64,000 nt of DNA from Gottfriedia acidiceleris (GCF_023115465.1 NZ_CP096034.1:3596001-3660000), one strand, 5' to 3'; positions 17,629 to 27,675 are shown, counted from the stretch's first letter. The notes: generated from the letters alone by a model not told the origin. Translations and numbers: made by a program.

Positions 17629-18561
17629 TTATTGTTCGTTCAATTTTCTTAATACAACCGTACTAAGCCCACTAATAAATAATGGATCCGTATTAGGCAT
17701 CGGTGGACGAACATATGCTTTTTGAATTTCATCCGTTACTTGTTTGCATTCTATATCATTATCATACAGTACTTCTAAATGCTCACTTACAAATCCTAAT
17801 GGTAAGTAGACGTAAGTTTCAAAATCATAATTTTCATCTAACTCACGTGTTAAATCTTGAACATCAGGTCCTAGCCAAGGGTCTGGTGTATTACCAGCAC
17901 TTTGCCATCCTAGAAAATAATGACGAATATCAGATTGCTGAACGACTAACTCGGCAGTTTCCTTAAGTTGCTCTGGGTATGGATCTCCAAAGTTAAGAAT
18001 TTTTTCAGGTAAACTATGTGCTGAAAAAATAAACGCCGTTTTCACACGTTGCTCTTCATTCATTGGTTCAAGAATTGCTTCCACTTCACGAACCCAATAT
18101 TGAATAAATCGTTCTTCTTTGTACCAATCATCTACATGGATAATTTTTGGTCCATCAATTTTTTCTGAATGATTTGTAGCACGTTCGTTATATGACTTTA
18201 CACTAAACGTAGAATAATGTGGTGCAAGTACGATACTTACTGCTTTTGTTATACCATCTTTTTTCATATCTTCTACTGCATCTTCTATGAATGGTTCAAT
18301 ATGCTTCAGTCCAATGTACATTTTGAATTCTACATTGTCTTGGATCTTATTTAAATCTTCTTCTAATGCTTTTGCTTGTTCAATTGTTATTTTTGCTAAT
18401 GGAGAGATTCCTCCAATTGCACGATATCGTTCAGTCAGTTCTTCCAACGCCTCAGGTGAAGGCTTTCTACCTCTACGAATATCTGTATAATAACGCTCTA
18501 TATCTGATTCTTTATATGGCGTGCCGTAAGCCATAACTAATAAACCGATTTTTTCTTTCAT
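17629..18561 (-). CDS. hemH: ferrochelatase (coproporphyrin ferrochelatase, CpfC type)
   Basis: This enzyme inserts iron into the porphyrin ring; Gram-positive members act on coproporphyrin III. The 310 residues contain VMAYGTP near the N-terminus, the metal-site histidine in [10 protein letters not shown] (about residue 183), [11 protein letters not shown] and the [17 protein letters not shown] block with the conserved glutamate downstream in [11 protein letters not shown]. Length and motifs are typical. It lies between hemE (24 bp) and hemY (27 bp) in the hem operon. Confidence 0.95.
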   Translation of the reverse strand: MKEKIGLLVMAYGTPYKESDIERYYTDIRRGRKPSPEALEELTERYRAIGGISPLAKITIEQAKALEEDLNKIQDNVEFKMYIGLKHIEPFIEDAVEDMKKDGITKAVSIVLAPHYSTFSVKSYNERATNHSEKIDGPKIIHVDDWYKEERFIQYWVREVEAILEPMNEEQRVKTAFIFSAHSLPEKILNFGDPYPEQLKETAELVVQQSDIRHYFLGWQSAGNTPDPWLGPDVQDLTRELDENYDFETYVYLPLGFVSEHLEVLYDNDIECKQVTDEIQKAYVRPPMPNTDPLFISGLSTVVLRKLNEQ

Positions 18562-18584
18562 GTCATCACCATAGTCCTTTTATA

Positions 18585-19628
18585 TTAAGCTTTAACCCTT
18601 GATGAATACTCATGTACAAAACTAGTTAATCGTTTAAGAGTATCAGGATTTACTTCAGGGAATACCCCATGACCTAAGTTGAAAATATGACCTGGATTTG
18701 CCATACCTTCATCTAATATTTCTTTCGCACGTTTCTCAATAACTTCCCATGGTGCTAATAAAAACGCAGGATCTAAATTACCTTGAAGTGTTTTCGTAAT
18801 CCCTAGAGAGCGAGCTTCAGTAATAGAAGTTCTCCAATCAAGACCAATTACATCTACAGGCAGTTCATTCCATTCATGAATTAAATGGCTTGCGCCAATT
18901 CCAAACATCGTTGTTGGAATATGATCTGCTTTAAGTGCTGTAAAAATCTTTTCCATACAAGGTTTAATATAAATACGATAATCATTTGCATTTAATGCAC
19001 CAACCCATGAATCAAATAATTGTATTGCACTTGCCCCAGCTTTAACTTGTGCCTTAACGTATTTGATCGTCATGTCTGCTAGATGATCCATTAAAGCAAA
19101 CCATGCTTCTGGCTCTGCGTACATAAATGATTTTGTTTTATTATAGTTTCTAGACGGTCTACCTTCGATCATATAGCTAGCAACTGTAAAAGGTGCACCT
19201 GCAAATCCAATTAATGGAACAGATAGAACCTCTGTTGTTAATAATTTAATCGTCTCATAGATATAAGGTAGTTGCTCTTCTGGATGAATATCAGTTAACT
19301 TTTTTACATCTGCTAAAGAACGAATAGGATTGCTAATTACCGGTCCTACTCCTGATTGAATTTCTACGTCTACTCCAATTGCGGGAAGTGGCGACATAAT
19401 ATCTTTATATAAAATAGCTGCATCAACATTATATTGGTCCACTGGTAGCGCTGTTACGTAAGCGCATAACTCAGGTTGATGAGTAATTTCAAATAAAGAA
19501 TATTTTTCTTTTATTTTTCGGTATTCTGGCTGAGAACGCCCTGCTTGTCTCATATACCAAACTGGTGTATGCGTTACTTCTTCTCCTGTAATCGCTTTAA
19601 GAAATGTATCGTTAAAATCTTTTTTCAT
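18585..19628 (-). CDS. hemE: uroporphyrinogen decarboxylase
   Basis: Decarboxylates the four acetate side chains of uroporphyrinogen III to give coproporphyrinogen III. The 347 residues include the N-terminal signature [16 protein letters not shown], the catalytic aspartate block [11 protein letters not shown], the [16 protein letters not shown] signature and the C-terminal [16 protein letters not shown]. It is the first gene of hemE-hemH-hemY. Confidence 0.96.
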   Translation of the reverse strand: MKKDFNDTFLKAITGEEVTHTPVWYMRQAGRSQPEYRKIKEKYSLFEITHQPELCAYVTALPVDQYNVDAAILYKDIMSPLPAIGVDVEIQSGVGPVISNPIRSLADVKKLTDIHPEEQLPYIYETIKLLTTEVLSVPLIGFAGAPFTVASYMIEGRPSRNYNKTKSFMYAEPEAWFALMDHLADMTIKYVKAQVKAGASAIQLFDSWVGALNANDYRIYIKPCMEKIFTALKADHIPTTMFGIGASHLIHEWNELPVDVIGLDWRTSITEARSLGITKTLQGNLDPAFLLAPWEVIEKRAKEILDEGMANPGHIFNLGHGVFPEVNPDTLKRLTSFVHEYSSRVKA

Positions 19629-20017
19629 CCTTCAAAGTCTCCCTTTCACTATTCCAAACTCTACTATTAAATATACTGATTGAACCATTAATTGTATAGA
19701 AAACTCGAATTTTGACACATAATGTTCACTGATTTAACAATTTTTCTCAATTAATAGGCCTATTTTACTACCAGACTTTTCCCATTAAAAATTATATCAA
19801 AATATGTCTAAAATATCGAATTAATAATCTTTATTTATTAATAATAAAGAAGTTTTCTAATTCTTTTTTTAATGTTCGGTTAATCGTTATCTCATCGTTC
19901 AAACTTGCTAATCTCTTTACTATTCTTTTTTAAGAGATATAGTTACGATCATCGTTTTAATAGAAAATAAAAAACTCCCCTTCAAATCATTTGATAAGAA
20001 GGAGAGCCTTAAAATGT
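19629..20017. other. intergenic region between pbpF and hemE
   Basis: No gene is seen. It carries the hemE promoter region (a TATACAAT element near 19695 on the minus strand with a poor -35) and, at its left end, the pbpF terminator. Confidence 0.45.
19967..20008 (-). terminator. intrinsic terminator of pbpF
   Basis: Imperfect stem CTCTCCTTC / GAAGGGGAG followed by six T on the minus strand, just after the stop codon. Confidence 0.7.
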
Positions 20018-22153
20018 CTATTCCTTATTTCTTATGTTGGGTTTGACAAGTTTAGACCTATCACCTTCTTCTTTTGTTTGAGGATTGTACGGTACTACAT
20101 AATAAGAAGGGACATTAAATACATTTACAAAGGAATCTTTGTACTCATCTAAACCAGTAACAGTATCTATTAATTTTTCTTTTCCATTCTTCACTCGATA
20201 GATTCGATATTGTTGTCTGTGGTCAGTTGGTGCATTCCAATTAATGACGACAGTGAATAATCCAAATGGAGAGAATGATACTTTTGATTGAACATTAGAA
20301 ATAGGCTCTAAATTTATCGGTGATTCTAAATCGTCTATATTTTTTGGCTTTTTAAATTTAGTAGATGGTTCTCTTCCTGCTTCACTTAAAATCTTTTTAA
20401 ATAAAATGGTTGGATATGTACTACCATTTCTTAAAAAATGTTTTGAATCTGTTTTATCATATCCCATCCAAATTGCGCCTACTACGTCAGGTGTATAGCC
20501 TACAAACCAAGCATCTTTGTTTCCGTTTGTTTGGCCAGGTATATTTGTAGATCCGGTTTTACCAGCTAAATCGCCAGTAAAACTTCCTCTACTAGCTGTC
20601 CCTTCATTTACAACACCTTTAAGCATTTTTGTCATATACCAAGAGGTTTGTGATGAAAACACTTTATATTCCTTTATTTTCGCTTCAGCAACTAATTCAT
20701 TGTTCCGATCATAAATTGCATTAATAACAAAAGGCTCTAATGCATCTCCATCATGATCAAAGGCACTATATGCTTTTACTAGCTCTAATGGTGTTAAACC
20801 AATTTTCAGTCCTCCAAGTGCCATACTTAAACCTTCATCGGGAATATTCAAATCCATTTTTTCTAAATACTCTTTCGCATTATCAATTCCAATATCATTT
20901 AATAACCAAACTGCCGGCACATTTGCTGACTCTATTAATGCATTAAACATCGAAATCGTTTTCGTATAAACTCCATTATAATTCTTCGGTTTATAATCTC
21001 CTAACGCACTCTGTTCATTTGGTAATAAAGAATACGGATTGTAGTTTCCCGTTTCAAGCGCTGGCGAATAGACAAGTAAGGGCTTCATTGTTGAACCAGG
21101 CTGCCTTTTCACGTTAATACGATTTAAACCTTGAAAATAGTAATTTCTACCACCAATTGCTGCCTCTACACCGCCTGTTTCGGAGTTTATTAATACAAAG
21201 GCTCCTTCTGCATTTTGATCAGTTCCCGGAAAATAGTTTCCATTTTTAAAATATTTATAGGCGGTTAATTGTGTTTTTTTATGGATTGGAACGACAACTT
21301 TGTATCCACCATTTAAAAGTTGGTCATAAGAAATGCCATATTTCTCTTTTGCTTCTTTTATAACCATATCAATATATGTAGCATATCCGTTTTCAAATTT
21401 TTGTTCCGTAATATGTAATACTGATGGTTTGCTTTTGGCTTTCTGATACTCAGATTCGGTAATATAATGCGTATCTAGCATTTTATAAAGAACAAGATTC
21501 CTACGTTCTAAAGATCGCTCTGGTTGTGTGACTGGATCATAATGTGATGGAGCTTTTAATAGGGCTGCTAACGAAGCACTTTCCTCGATAGTTAAATTTT
21601 TAACATCTTTTCCGAAATAATATTTTGCAGCTCCGCCGATGCCATATACCCCGTGACCGAAATATACCTGATTTAAATACATTTCTAGAATTTGATCTTT
21701 TGTATACTTTCTTTCTAGATTAATTGCTATAATTACTTCCTTTGTTTTTCTCATAAATGTTTTATCGTTCGTCAAAAAAACATTCTTTGCAAGTTGTTGA
21801 GTTAGCGTACTCGCACCTTGTACTTTACTAAATGCCTTTATATCATTTACTATAGCCCGAAAAATTGATTGTGTATCAATTCCATGGTGCTTATAGAAAC
21901 GTTCATCTTCAATTGAAACTACTGCTTGTTTAGTATAATCAGGTATATCACTAATTGAAACGATTTGATGATTTTCATTATATAGCTTTGATACAAAATT
22001 CCCCTCTAAATCTACCATTTCCGATGATGAGTGGACGACTAACTTATCTTCATCTATAACATAATTGCCTAGGAAAACGATTAGTAAAAATCCAACAAAG
22101 CTAATTAACAGGACACCTAACAGTCCTATTGCTAAATATCCCCATTTTTTCAA
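20018..22153 (-). CDS. pbpF: class A penicillin-binding protein (PbpF-like)
   Basis: A bifunctional peptidoglycan synthase of 711 residues. One N-terminal membrane segment (about 5-28) is followed by the glycosyltransferase domain with EDERFYKHHGID and GASTLTQQLAKN. The transpeptidase domain has the serine motif PGSTMKPL (SxxK), ESANVP (SxN) and LAGKTGSTN (KTG). A C-terminal beta domain resembling fibronectin type III follows (about 600-690). The start is TTG 22153, with GAAGGTGA 5 nt upstream. Position beside hemE matches B. subtilis pbpF, a penicillin-binding protein expressed in growth and in the forespore. Confidence 0.92.
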   Translation of the reverse strand: MKKWGYLAIGLLGVLLISFVGFLLIVFLGNYVIDEDKLVVHSSSEMVDLEGNFVSKLYNENHQIVSISDIPDYTKQAVVSIEDERFYKHHGIDTQSIFRAIVNDIKAFSKVQGASTLTQQLAKNVFLTNDKTFMRKTKEVIIAINLERKYTKDQILEMYLNQVYFGHGVYGIGGAAKYYFGKDVKNLTIEESASLAALLKAPSHYDPVTQPERSLERRNLVLYKMLDTHYITESEYQKAKSKPSVLHITEQKFENGYATYIDMVIKEAKEKYGISYDQLLNGGYKVVVPIHKKTQLTAYKYFKNGNYFPGTDQNAEGAFVLINSETGGVEAAIGGRNYYFQGLNRINVKRQPGSTMKPLLVYSPALETGNYNPYSLLPNEQSALGDYKPKNYNGVYTKTISMFNALIESANVPAVWLLNDIGIDNAKEYLEKMDLNIPDEGLSMALGGLKIGLTPLELVKAYSAFDHDGDALEPFVINAIYDRNNELVAEAKIKEYKVFSSQTSWYMTKMLKGVVNEGTASRGSFTGDLAGKTGSTNIPGQTNGNKDAWFVGYTPDVVGAIWMGYDKTDSKHFLRNGSTYPTILFKKILSEAGREPSTKFKKPKNIDDLESPINLEPISNVQSKVSFSPFGLFTVVINWNAPTDHRQQYRIYRVKNGKEKLIDTVTGLDEYKDSFVNVFNVPSYYVVPYNPQTKEEGDRSKLVKPNIRNKE

Positions 22154-22353
22154 TTATTTCACCTTCATTTCTCTTACCATATAACAAATAGTATATCCAT
22201 TTATTCCCATCAATAAGTCATTATTTCCTTTTTTTCGATGTATATTTCCTCGGAAATACATTTTTCGCCATTTCTTAATTGAAGATAATTTTGAAGGATA
22301 TCAATTACATTTCTTGAATAGGTTATATAGATAGTAAGTAGGAGGGTGAAATA

Positions 22354-23550
22354 ATGTCAGATTTATTTTCTTTATTAGATTCATATTATCCCGAAATGGT
22401 ATCTACACGTAGATACTTACATGAAAATCCTGAGCTTTCATTTAAAGAATACGAGACAGCAAAATTCATTCAAAACTTTTATCAACAATTAAATATTCCA
22501 TTCAAATCAAATATAGGTGGAAATGGTGTTGTTGCTACAATTCATGGTCGTAACCCCGGAAAAACAATCGCTTTACGAGCTGATTTTGACGCACTACCTA
22601 TTCAAGATGAGAAAAATGTTCCTTACTCCTCAAAAGTACCTGGCGTTATGCATGCATGTGGTCATGATGGTCACACTGCTACACTATTATATTTAGCAAA
22701 GGCACTTCATGAGCAAAAAGATTCATGGGACGGTAAGGTTGTGTTCCTTCACCAACATGCAGAAGAATATGCTCCAGGTGGAGCAATTTCTATGATTGCA
22801 GATGGCTGTTTAGACGGTGTTGATGAGGTTTATGGAACCCATTTGTGGGCAATTGAAGATTTAGGAACAATTGGTTATCGAAAAGGACCAATCATGGCAG
22901 CAGCTGATCGTTTTTCAATCACAATCCAAGGTCAAGGCGGTCATGGTGCAGAACCCCATCGAACAAAGGACAGTATTGTTATTGCTAGTCAACTTGTTAT
23001 GGCTCTTCAACAAGTTGTTAGTCGTGAAACAAATCCAATTGACACTGTAGTGTTATCGATTGGAAGTTTCGAAGCAAAAAATGCTTTTAATGTAATCGCC
23101 GATCGAGCAACTTTAATAGGAACGGTTCGTACGTTCAAAAAGGAAACACAGGAAAAAGTAAAAAAACAAATAGCTAGAATCATAAAAGGGATTTGTCTAG
23201 CAAATGATGTTACATACGAATATAAGTACGATGATGGATATCCTCCAGTAGTAAATCATGAAAAAGAAACTGATTTATTAGTTAAAGTAGCCGAATCAAT
23301 TGATGAAGTTAGTCATTTAATAGAAATGGACCCTAAAATGGGCGGTGAAGATTTCGCATACTACTTACAAAAAGTACCAGGAACCTTCTTCTTCACAGGA
23401 GCTAAACCTCCTCACATTACAGAAGCATATCCTCATCACCATCCAAAATTTGATTTTGACGAAAAAGCAATGCTAATTGCAGCAAAAACACTAGGGTCCG
23501 TGACATTAACTTCATTAAAACAATCACAAAAATTAGTTGAGCAAAAATAA
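22354..23550 (+). CDS. yhaA: M20-family amidohydrolase, YhaA-like
   Basis: A 398-residue zinc amidohydrolase of the N-acyl-amino-acid hydrolase/aminoacylase group (M20D). Metal ligands are visible in GVMHACGHDGHTA, VVFLHQHAEEYAPGG and TFFFTGAKP..HHHPKF. The lid region GQGGHGAEPHRTKD is also present. GGAGGGTG precedes ATG. It faces ecsC head to head at its 3' end. The exact N-acyl substrate is not determinable from sequence. Confidence 0.88.
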   Translation: MSDLFSLLDSYYPEMVSTRRYLHENPELSFKEYETAKFIQNFYQQLNIPFKSNIGGNGVVATIHGRNPGKTIALRADFDALPIQDEKNVPYSSKVPGVMHACGHDGHTATLLYLAKALHEQKDSWDGKVVFLHQHAEEYAPGGAISMIADGCLDGVDEVYGTHLWAIEDLGTIGYRKGPIMAAADRFSITIQGQGGHGAEPHRTKDSIVIASQLVMALQQVVSRETNPIDTVVLSIGSFEAKNAFNVIADRATLIGTVRTFKKETQEKVKKQIARIIKGICLANDVTYEYKYDDGYPPVVNHEKETDLLVKVAESIDEVSHLIEMDPKMGGEDFAYYLQKVPGTFFFTGAKPPHITEAYPHHHPKFDFDEKAMLIAAKTLGSVTLTSLKQSQKLVEQK

Positions 23551-23589
23551 AAAAAAAGGAGAACTTTTTAGTTCTCCTTTTAGTGTGTA
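23551..23589 (+). terminator. terminator after yhaA (left copy of a duplicated hairpin)
   Basis: Hairpin AAGGAGAAC-TTTTTA-GTTCTCCTT with an A run before and T run after. A 35-bp segment (23555-23589) is repeated at 23741-23775 with one mismatch. Confidence 0.8.
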
Positions 23590-23740
23590 GACAAAGTACT
23601 AAAAACTTGATTTTCAGACTGATTGCAAGCGCTTGTCTTTCGAGGCGCGAAGCCTGGTGAGGAGCGGAGTTACCTTAAACGGTAATGAGCACCGCAGACA
23701 GGCGAAGTAACGAAGAAAGCGAGCGTTTGTCAACAGTCTG
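23590..23740. repeat. family-2 dispersed repeat, copy 1 (terminal inverted repeats)
   Basis: A GC-richer block with imperfect terminal inverted repeats (CAGACTG near 23617 and CAGTCTG at 23734-23740, continuing into AAGCGC / GAGCGTTTG). Its centre is GAGTTACC..GGTAATGAGC. A second copy lies inverted at 55212-55325. The block is bracketed by 35-bp near-identical direct copies of the yhaA/ecsC terminator. Confidence 0.6.
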
Positions 23741-23775
23741 AAAGGAGAACTTTTTAGTTCTCCTTTTAGTATGTA
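23741..23775 (-). terminator. terminator after ecsC (right copy of the duplicated hairpin)
   Basis: The same GGAGAAC..GTTCTCC hairpin as at 23555-23589, placed 6 bp after the ecsC stop codon. Confidence 0.65.
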
Positions 23776-23780
23776 ACTCT

Positions 23781-24518
23781 TTAAATCAAATCGTCCTTCT
23801 TCTTCATATACCTTAATCGATAAGCATTTTTAGCTGTTTCACCTAATTGTTCAAGAAGTTGATAATTTACATAAGCTCCAACCGGTGCTCCAATAATAGG
23901 GACTAATTGCAGAAGTTTTGCTAAATCGATATGATCTCGATATTCTAGTTGTAATTGCTCCCAATTGACTTGAGGATTTTCATCTACTTTATCTTCCCAC
24001 TTTTCAATAACTTGAAATACTTTTTTCCGATGGCTATCACTTGAAAAAGCAAGTTGAAAAATATAAAGCATAAATTGTCTTTCAAGCTCATCTTTAGGTG
24101 AGTAACCATAAATTTTTGCTGCCTCAACTAAAAACCTAATTTTTATCCCAAGTAATAACGGAAAATCGGCAAGACCGAGTAATATTCCACCTGCTCCTGT
24201 TCCCGCACCTTCTACAGCTGAAATCTTTTTGTACTCGTTTAATTTTTTATCTAAGATTAAATCTCTTTCTCTAAGTGTTAATGCTTTATATTCTTCATCA
24301 CTGCCATTAAAAATAGTAGATCCTCCCATGAATAAAACCATCATATTTTTAACGGTTTTTGTGAGCAAATCTTGGATTTGTTCTGGTAATAATGATTGAA
24401 GCTTTAACTGAACTTTTTTTGCAGAAGTTTGAAAAATATTTGAATCTGACATTACTTTCTGTTTCCATCTAGATAGTTCGTACTGAATACGAAGTTCATA
24501 AGAATCCATTTTGTCCAC
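23781..24518 (-). CDS. ecsC: EcsC family protein
   Basis: A 245-residue member of the EcsC family (Pfam EcsC), usually encoded beside the EcsAB transporter. The central GAGTGAGGILLGLADFPLLLGIKIRFL segment (about 128-155) and the C-terminal VPIIGAPVGAYVNYQLLEQLG are the family's glycine-rich hydrophobic blocks. The start lies 3 bp after ecsB, so it is the third gene of ecsABC. Its biochemical role is not established. Confidence 0.88.
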   Translation of the reverse strand: MDKMDSYELRIQYELSRWKQKVMSDSNIFQTSAKKVQLKLQSLLPEQIQDLLTKTVKNMMVLFMGGSTIFNGSDEEYKALTLRERDLILDKKLNEYKKISAVEGAGTGAGGILLGLADFPLLLGIKIRFLVEAAKIYGYSPKDELERQFMLYIFQLAFSSDSHRKKVFQVIEKWEDKVDENPQVNWEQLQLEYRDHIDLAKLLQLVPIIGAPVGAYVNYQLLEQLGETAKNAYRLRYMKKKDDLI

Positions 24519-24521
24519 CCT

Positions 24522-25742
24522 TTACAATTTTTGTGGCTTACTTAACCTTTTATGCACATAAAATTTAATTAACCACATTGAAAATAAAGTATACACAACG
24601 ATTGCAATAATAAAGTTTAAGATTGACAAGCCCTTTATTAAACCAATAATACTAAAAGCTAGACTACATATTATTAGTAGTATATACAAAAGTGTCGAAA
24701 TAGATTTTTTATTTTCTTCATTTGTATAAGGATAAATTTTCCACAGCAAATGATAGTTATACTGTTTTAAAATTGACATATTCTGTAAGGAAATTACATA
24801 AAGAAATAAAATGCCAATCAATATTTTCCCAATTGTAGTTGGCACCAAGTAAACTACAAACCCACCTACGAAAAGTTGTCTTAAAAACATACTTAAATAG
24901 TTACCATTTCTGATGAATGTACGAACTAGTAAATAATTCGCAGCATTTCTCATTTTAATTTTATTAATGATTGGATCGGCCCACTTTCTTCGCTTAACCT
25001 GTTGCTGAATAGACGGCACATCAGTAAACATATTCGCAAATCGATAAAAAGTCGCTAGTCTTGAAGTATCAAGTTTAACATTTCTTTCCCATTGTACTCT
25101 TTTATTTTTACTACCTATTTGATTAGATAATGCATAAACAGCTAAAATGACAATCATTATGACAAGGAAAAAACTGCTCCATTTACTTAATAACCCATAA
25201 ATAAATAAGAAAGTACCTAGTAACCTTAAACAATAATCAAAAGCTCGGTTTAAAACACCACTATTTGTAAGGTGCAAGAATGAAACAAAGAGATTGTATC
25301 CTTTTAATAAGAAAATTATTACAATAAAGACGATAAAACTTGTTGTTTGTCCTAGTGAAAATTTCTTATAAATTGGATAAATAACACCTAACATCATTAA
25401 CATTAAGTAAACTTGAATGATGTACGTTATGAAAAAGGAACGGACAAAGTAGCTTTTCATCTTTTTTTCTAAAGGTAGTAAATAATGTAAATCAGGTCCT
25501 TTAAAAAAAGTAGTTACTTGACCTGTTACAACAAGAAAACTAAAAAGAATAGCAATTAGTAATATAGCCGGAAAGTCTGGAGAAATTGTTTTTAGCATTT
25601 GTTGATAATAATATGCTCCCCCTCCAAACCCAAAAACAATTACAAATTTTATATGATCATTAAAAATATAACGACCATATTTACTCACTTCTTTTATGAA
25701 GCTCCTATACCGTGCTAACCATAAATCTTTTATCGTACTCAT
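24522..25742 (-). CDS. ecsB: ABC transporter permease EcsB
   Basis: The 406-residue membrane subunit of the Ecs transporter, with about eight hydrophobic segments (around 30-75, 95-200 and 285-395) and a basic cytoplasmic loop near 205-260. EcsAB is linked in B. subtilis to processing of secreted proteins, competence and sporulation, and to intramembrane proteolysis by RasP. The start codon overlaps the ecsA stop (ATGA), indicating translational coupling. Confidence 0.9.
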   Translation of the reverse strand: MSTIKDLWLARYRSFIKEVSKYGRYIFNDHIKFVIVFGFGGGAYYYQQMLKTISPDFPAILLIAILFSFLVVTGQVTTFFKGPDLHYLLPLEKKMKSYFVRSFFITYIIQVYLMLMMLGVIYPIYKKFSLGQTTSFIVFIVIIFLLKGYNLFVSFLHLTNSGVLNRAFDYCLRLLGTFLFIYGLLSKWSSFFLVIMIVILAVYALSNQIGSKNKRVQWERNVKLDTSRLATFYRFANMFTDVPSIQQQVKRRKWADPIINKIKMRNAANYLLVRTFIRNGNYLSMFLRQLFVGGFVVYLVPTTIGKILIGILFLYVISLQNMSILKQYNYHLLWKIYPYTNEENKKSISTLLYILLIICSLAFSIIGLIKGLSILNFIIAIVVYTLFSMWLIKFYVHKRLSKPQKL

Positions 25743-26476
25743 ATTTCTTTTTCCTTCGTTGCAAAAATATAAATTTCATCTAATGAAGCATTTGGCATCT
25801 TATATTGAGTTTGTAATTCGTTTAATGTACCTTTTGCAATAATTACTCCTTCATGCAAAATAATAAATGAATCACAATAAATTTGAGCAGTCGATAAAAT
25901 ATGAGTAGACATTAAAATGCCTGCTCCTTTTTCTTTTTCATTGTTCAAAATCTCAAGTAAATCATTTATCGCGATTGGATCTAATCCTAAAAAGGGTTCA
26001 TCTATTATGTATAACTGTGGTTGGACAATAAGGGCACAAATGATCATTACCTTTTGTTTCATCCCTTTAGAGAATGTAGAAGGAAAATATTTTCTTTTAT
26101 CATATAATCTAAATGTTTTTAATAGCTCTTCACTACGTTTTTTTAAATCCTTTTCAGGAATATTATATGCCAAGGCTGTAATTTCAAGATGTTCCTGCAA
26201 AGTTAATTCATCATAAATCATCGGTGTTTCAGGAACATATGATATGCTAGCACGATATGCAGTTGGATCTTTATCAAAAGATTCACCATTAATTAATATG
26301 TCACCTTTAAATGGTTTCAAAAGTCCTAATATATGTTTTATAGTCGTACTCTTACCGGCACCATTTAACCCGATTAACCCAACAAGTTCATTCCTATTAA
26401 TCGTAAACGAGATATCTTTAATGACAGGCTGTCTAGTGTATCCACCTGTGACATCTTTTACATGTAATAAAGTCAT
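25739..26476 (-). CDS. ecsA: ABC transporter ATPase EcsA
   Basis: The 245-residue ATPase of the Ecs transporter. Walker A is GLNGAGKST (36-44), the signature is FSKGMKQK, Walker B is LYIIDEPFLGLDP, and the switch histidine is in LMSTHIL. Length and position first in ecsA-ecsB-ecsC are as in B. subtilis. The gene is transcribed away from the RNA array that begins about 115 bp upstream. Confidence 0.94.
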   Translation of the reverse strand: MTLLHVKDVTGGYTRQPVIKDISFTINRNELVGLIGLNGAGKSTTIKHILGLLKPFKGDILINGESFDKDPTAYRASISYVPETPMIYDELTLQEHLEITALAYNIPEKDLKKRSEELLKTFRLYDKRKYFPSTFSKGMKQKVMIICALIVQPQLYIIDEPFLGLDPIAINDLLEILNNEKEKGAGILMSTHILSTAQIYCDSFIILHEGVIIAKGTLNELQTQYKMPNASLDEIYIFATKEKEI

Positions 26477-26591
26477 TCTTTACAAATCCTTTCAAATGTA
26501 CTTTTCCTATAAATTTTATTGTATCAAATAATAATCTTAACTTCCTTATTATCATATTTATGGAATGCTAAAAAAAAATCCTTCTTTTTTT

Positions 26592-26620
26592 GAATACTAT
26601 TTTAGGTTAAGGGTATTATA
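26592..26620 (+). promoter_or_regulatory. promoter of RNA copy A (sigma-G-like)
   Basis: GAATA (26592-26596), 17 bp, TATTATA (26614-26620). The same -35/-10 arrangement recurs with exact spacing before copies B and C. A sigma-A reading (TTGAAT-18 bp-TATTAT) is also possible here. Confidence 0.45.
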
Positions 26621-26626
26621 ATTCTT

Positions 26627-27018
26627 GAAGGGAAAGCAACACACTTTCCAGTTCAAAATTTGAAATGAGGTGTGTGTTAAAGGAAATTTAATTTGCGTTC
26701 AAACCTAAGTCAGATACTTGTTTAAGTGAAATGAGGTATCTCCAAAGATTAACATCGTTGTCATATACAGCAATGCAAATATCTAAGGAGATGGTGCGCT
26801 TGAACATGATCTATAAAAACAAAGGTCATTAGTATACCAATTTGTAAATGAGGTGTCTCGAGCAGAACATATAATTTATTTATAGGTGTACCAATTTATT
26901 GAACATTAAAGCAAATGAGGTGTCTGTTAAAGACAATTTAACTTATTAACCTAAAATCATTTTCTAAAATCTTTCCCCTTCATCAAGGAGCAACTACTGG
27001 TTGCTCCTTGTTTTATTT
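26627..27018 (+). ncRNA. tandem structured RNA, copy A (~390 nt)
   Basis: An unrecognised non-coding RNA, first of three paralogous copies. It starts about 7 bp after a conserved promoter block and ends in the hairpin CAAGGAGCAAC / GTTGCTCCTTG plus T run (26984-27018). Conserved structure includes a 5' hairpin GGAAAG / CTTTCC whose loop AACACAC can pair with GTGTGTT downstream, a long-range helix GTTCAA / TTGAAC enclosing TCTCC / GGAGA, and a small hairpin TGTCT-GTTAA-AGACA near the 3' end. The motif AAATGAGGT(G/A)T occurs at 26663, 26729, 26846 and 26913. No frame with a ribosome-binding site is conserved among copies, so a coding role is unlikely. Confidence 0.7.
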
Positions 27019-27057
27019 GTTGAAAAACAAACTTTTTAAGTTATTATTAAGAACAAT

Positions 27058-27150
27058 GATTGTTGATTTCCACTACAGGATACTCGCTTTCCATGGGTCG
27101 AGACCTCAGCCACCTTGTCATCATCCGCTCCAAACAACTAATTCATTTAA
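27058..27150. repeat. family-1 dispersed repeat, copy 2 (internally shortened)
   Basis: GTTGATTTCCACTACAGG and CTCGCTTTCCATGGG match the 31558 copy closely. The central GGGGTCTCA and CCCATAGGAGT segments are missing, and the sequence ends with a CCGCTCCAAACAAC tail. It lies between RNA copies A and B. Confidence 0.6.
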
Positions 27151-27269
27151 TCTATACCTTATTTATCCAATTAACTAACGGCCATTTCTTCAATCTGATT
27201 CAAGTCCCTCTCTGTTATCTAGCTTTCCTCTCATCCTTTGATGTCTTTTAAATTTTCATCCCCTATTAA

Positions 27270-27298
27270 GAATACTTTCTTTACCGCAGGGCATCATA
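27270..27298 (+). promoter_or_regulatory. promoter of RNA copy B (sigma-G-like)
   Basis: GAATA (27270-27274), 17 bp, CATCATA (27292-27298), which fits the sigma-G pattern GMATR / CATNMTA. No good sigma-A -35 is present here. Confidence 0.5.
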
Positions 27299-27304
27299 AG
27301 TTTT

Positions 27305-27675
27305 GAAGAGAAAGCAACACACTTTCTAATTCAAAAATTTGAAATGAGGTGTGTGTTAAAGGTAATTTAATTTGCGTTCAAACCTGTGCAAGGTAACGGT
27401 TAAAGTGAAAAGTCTCCCAAGATAAAGCATCGTTGTATAAACAGCAGTGAAAATATCAAAGGAGATGGTTAGCTTGAACATTACCACTTAAAAACAAAGG
27501 TTTTAGTATACCAATTTGTAAATGAGGTGTCTCGAGCAGAGCATATAAATTTATTTTAAGGTGTACCAATTTATTGAACATTAAAGCAAATGAGGTGTCT
27601 GTTAAAGACAATTTATAATTACTCCAATATTCTTTCCTCTTCATCAAGAAGCAACATTAGTTGCTTCTTGTTTTA
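27305..27675 (+). ncRNA. tandem structured RNA, copy B (~370 nt)
   Basis: Second paralogue of the array, nearly identical to copy C and diverged from copy A. The terminator stem is CAAGAAGCAAC / GTTGCTTCTTG (27645-27674), so a G-C pair of copy A is replaced by A-U. The 5' hairpin is AGAAAG / CTTTCT, likewise a compensatory change. The AAATGAGGTGT motif occurs at 27342, 27520 and 27588. The last two each follow GTATACCAATTT or GTGTACCAATTT, showing an internal duplication. Open frames on the opposite strand are not supported by a ribosome-binding site. Confidence 0.7.

Noticed and set aside
27060-27251. 63-codon plus-strand frame
   Set aside because: It starts within the shortened family-1 repeat and has no ribosome-binding site.
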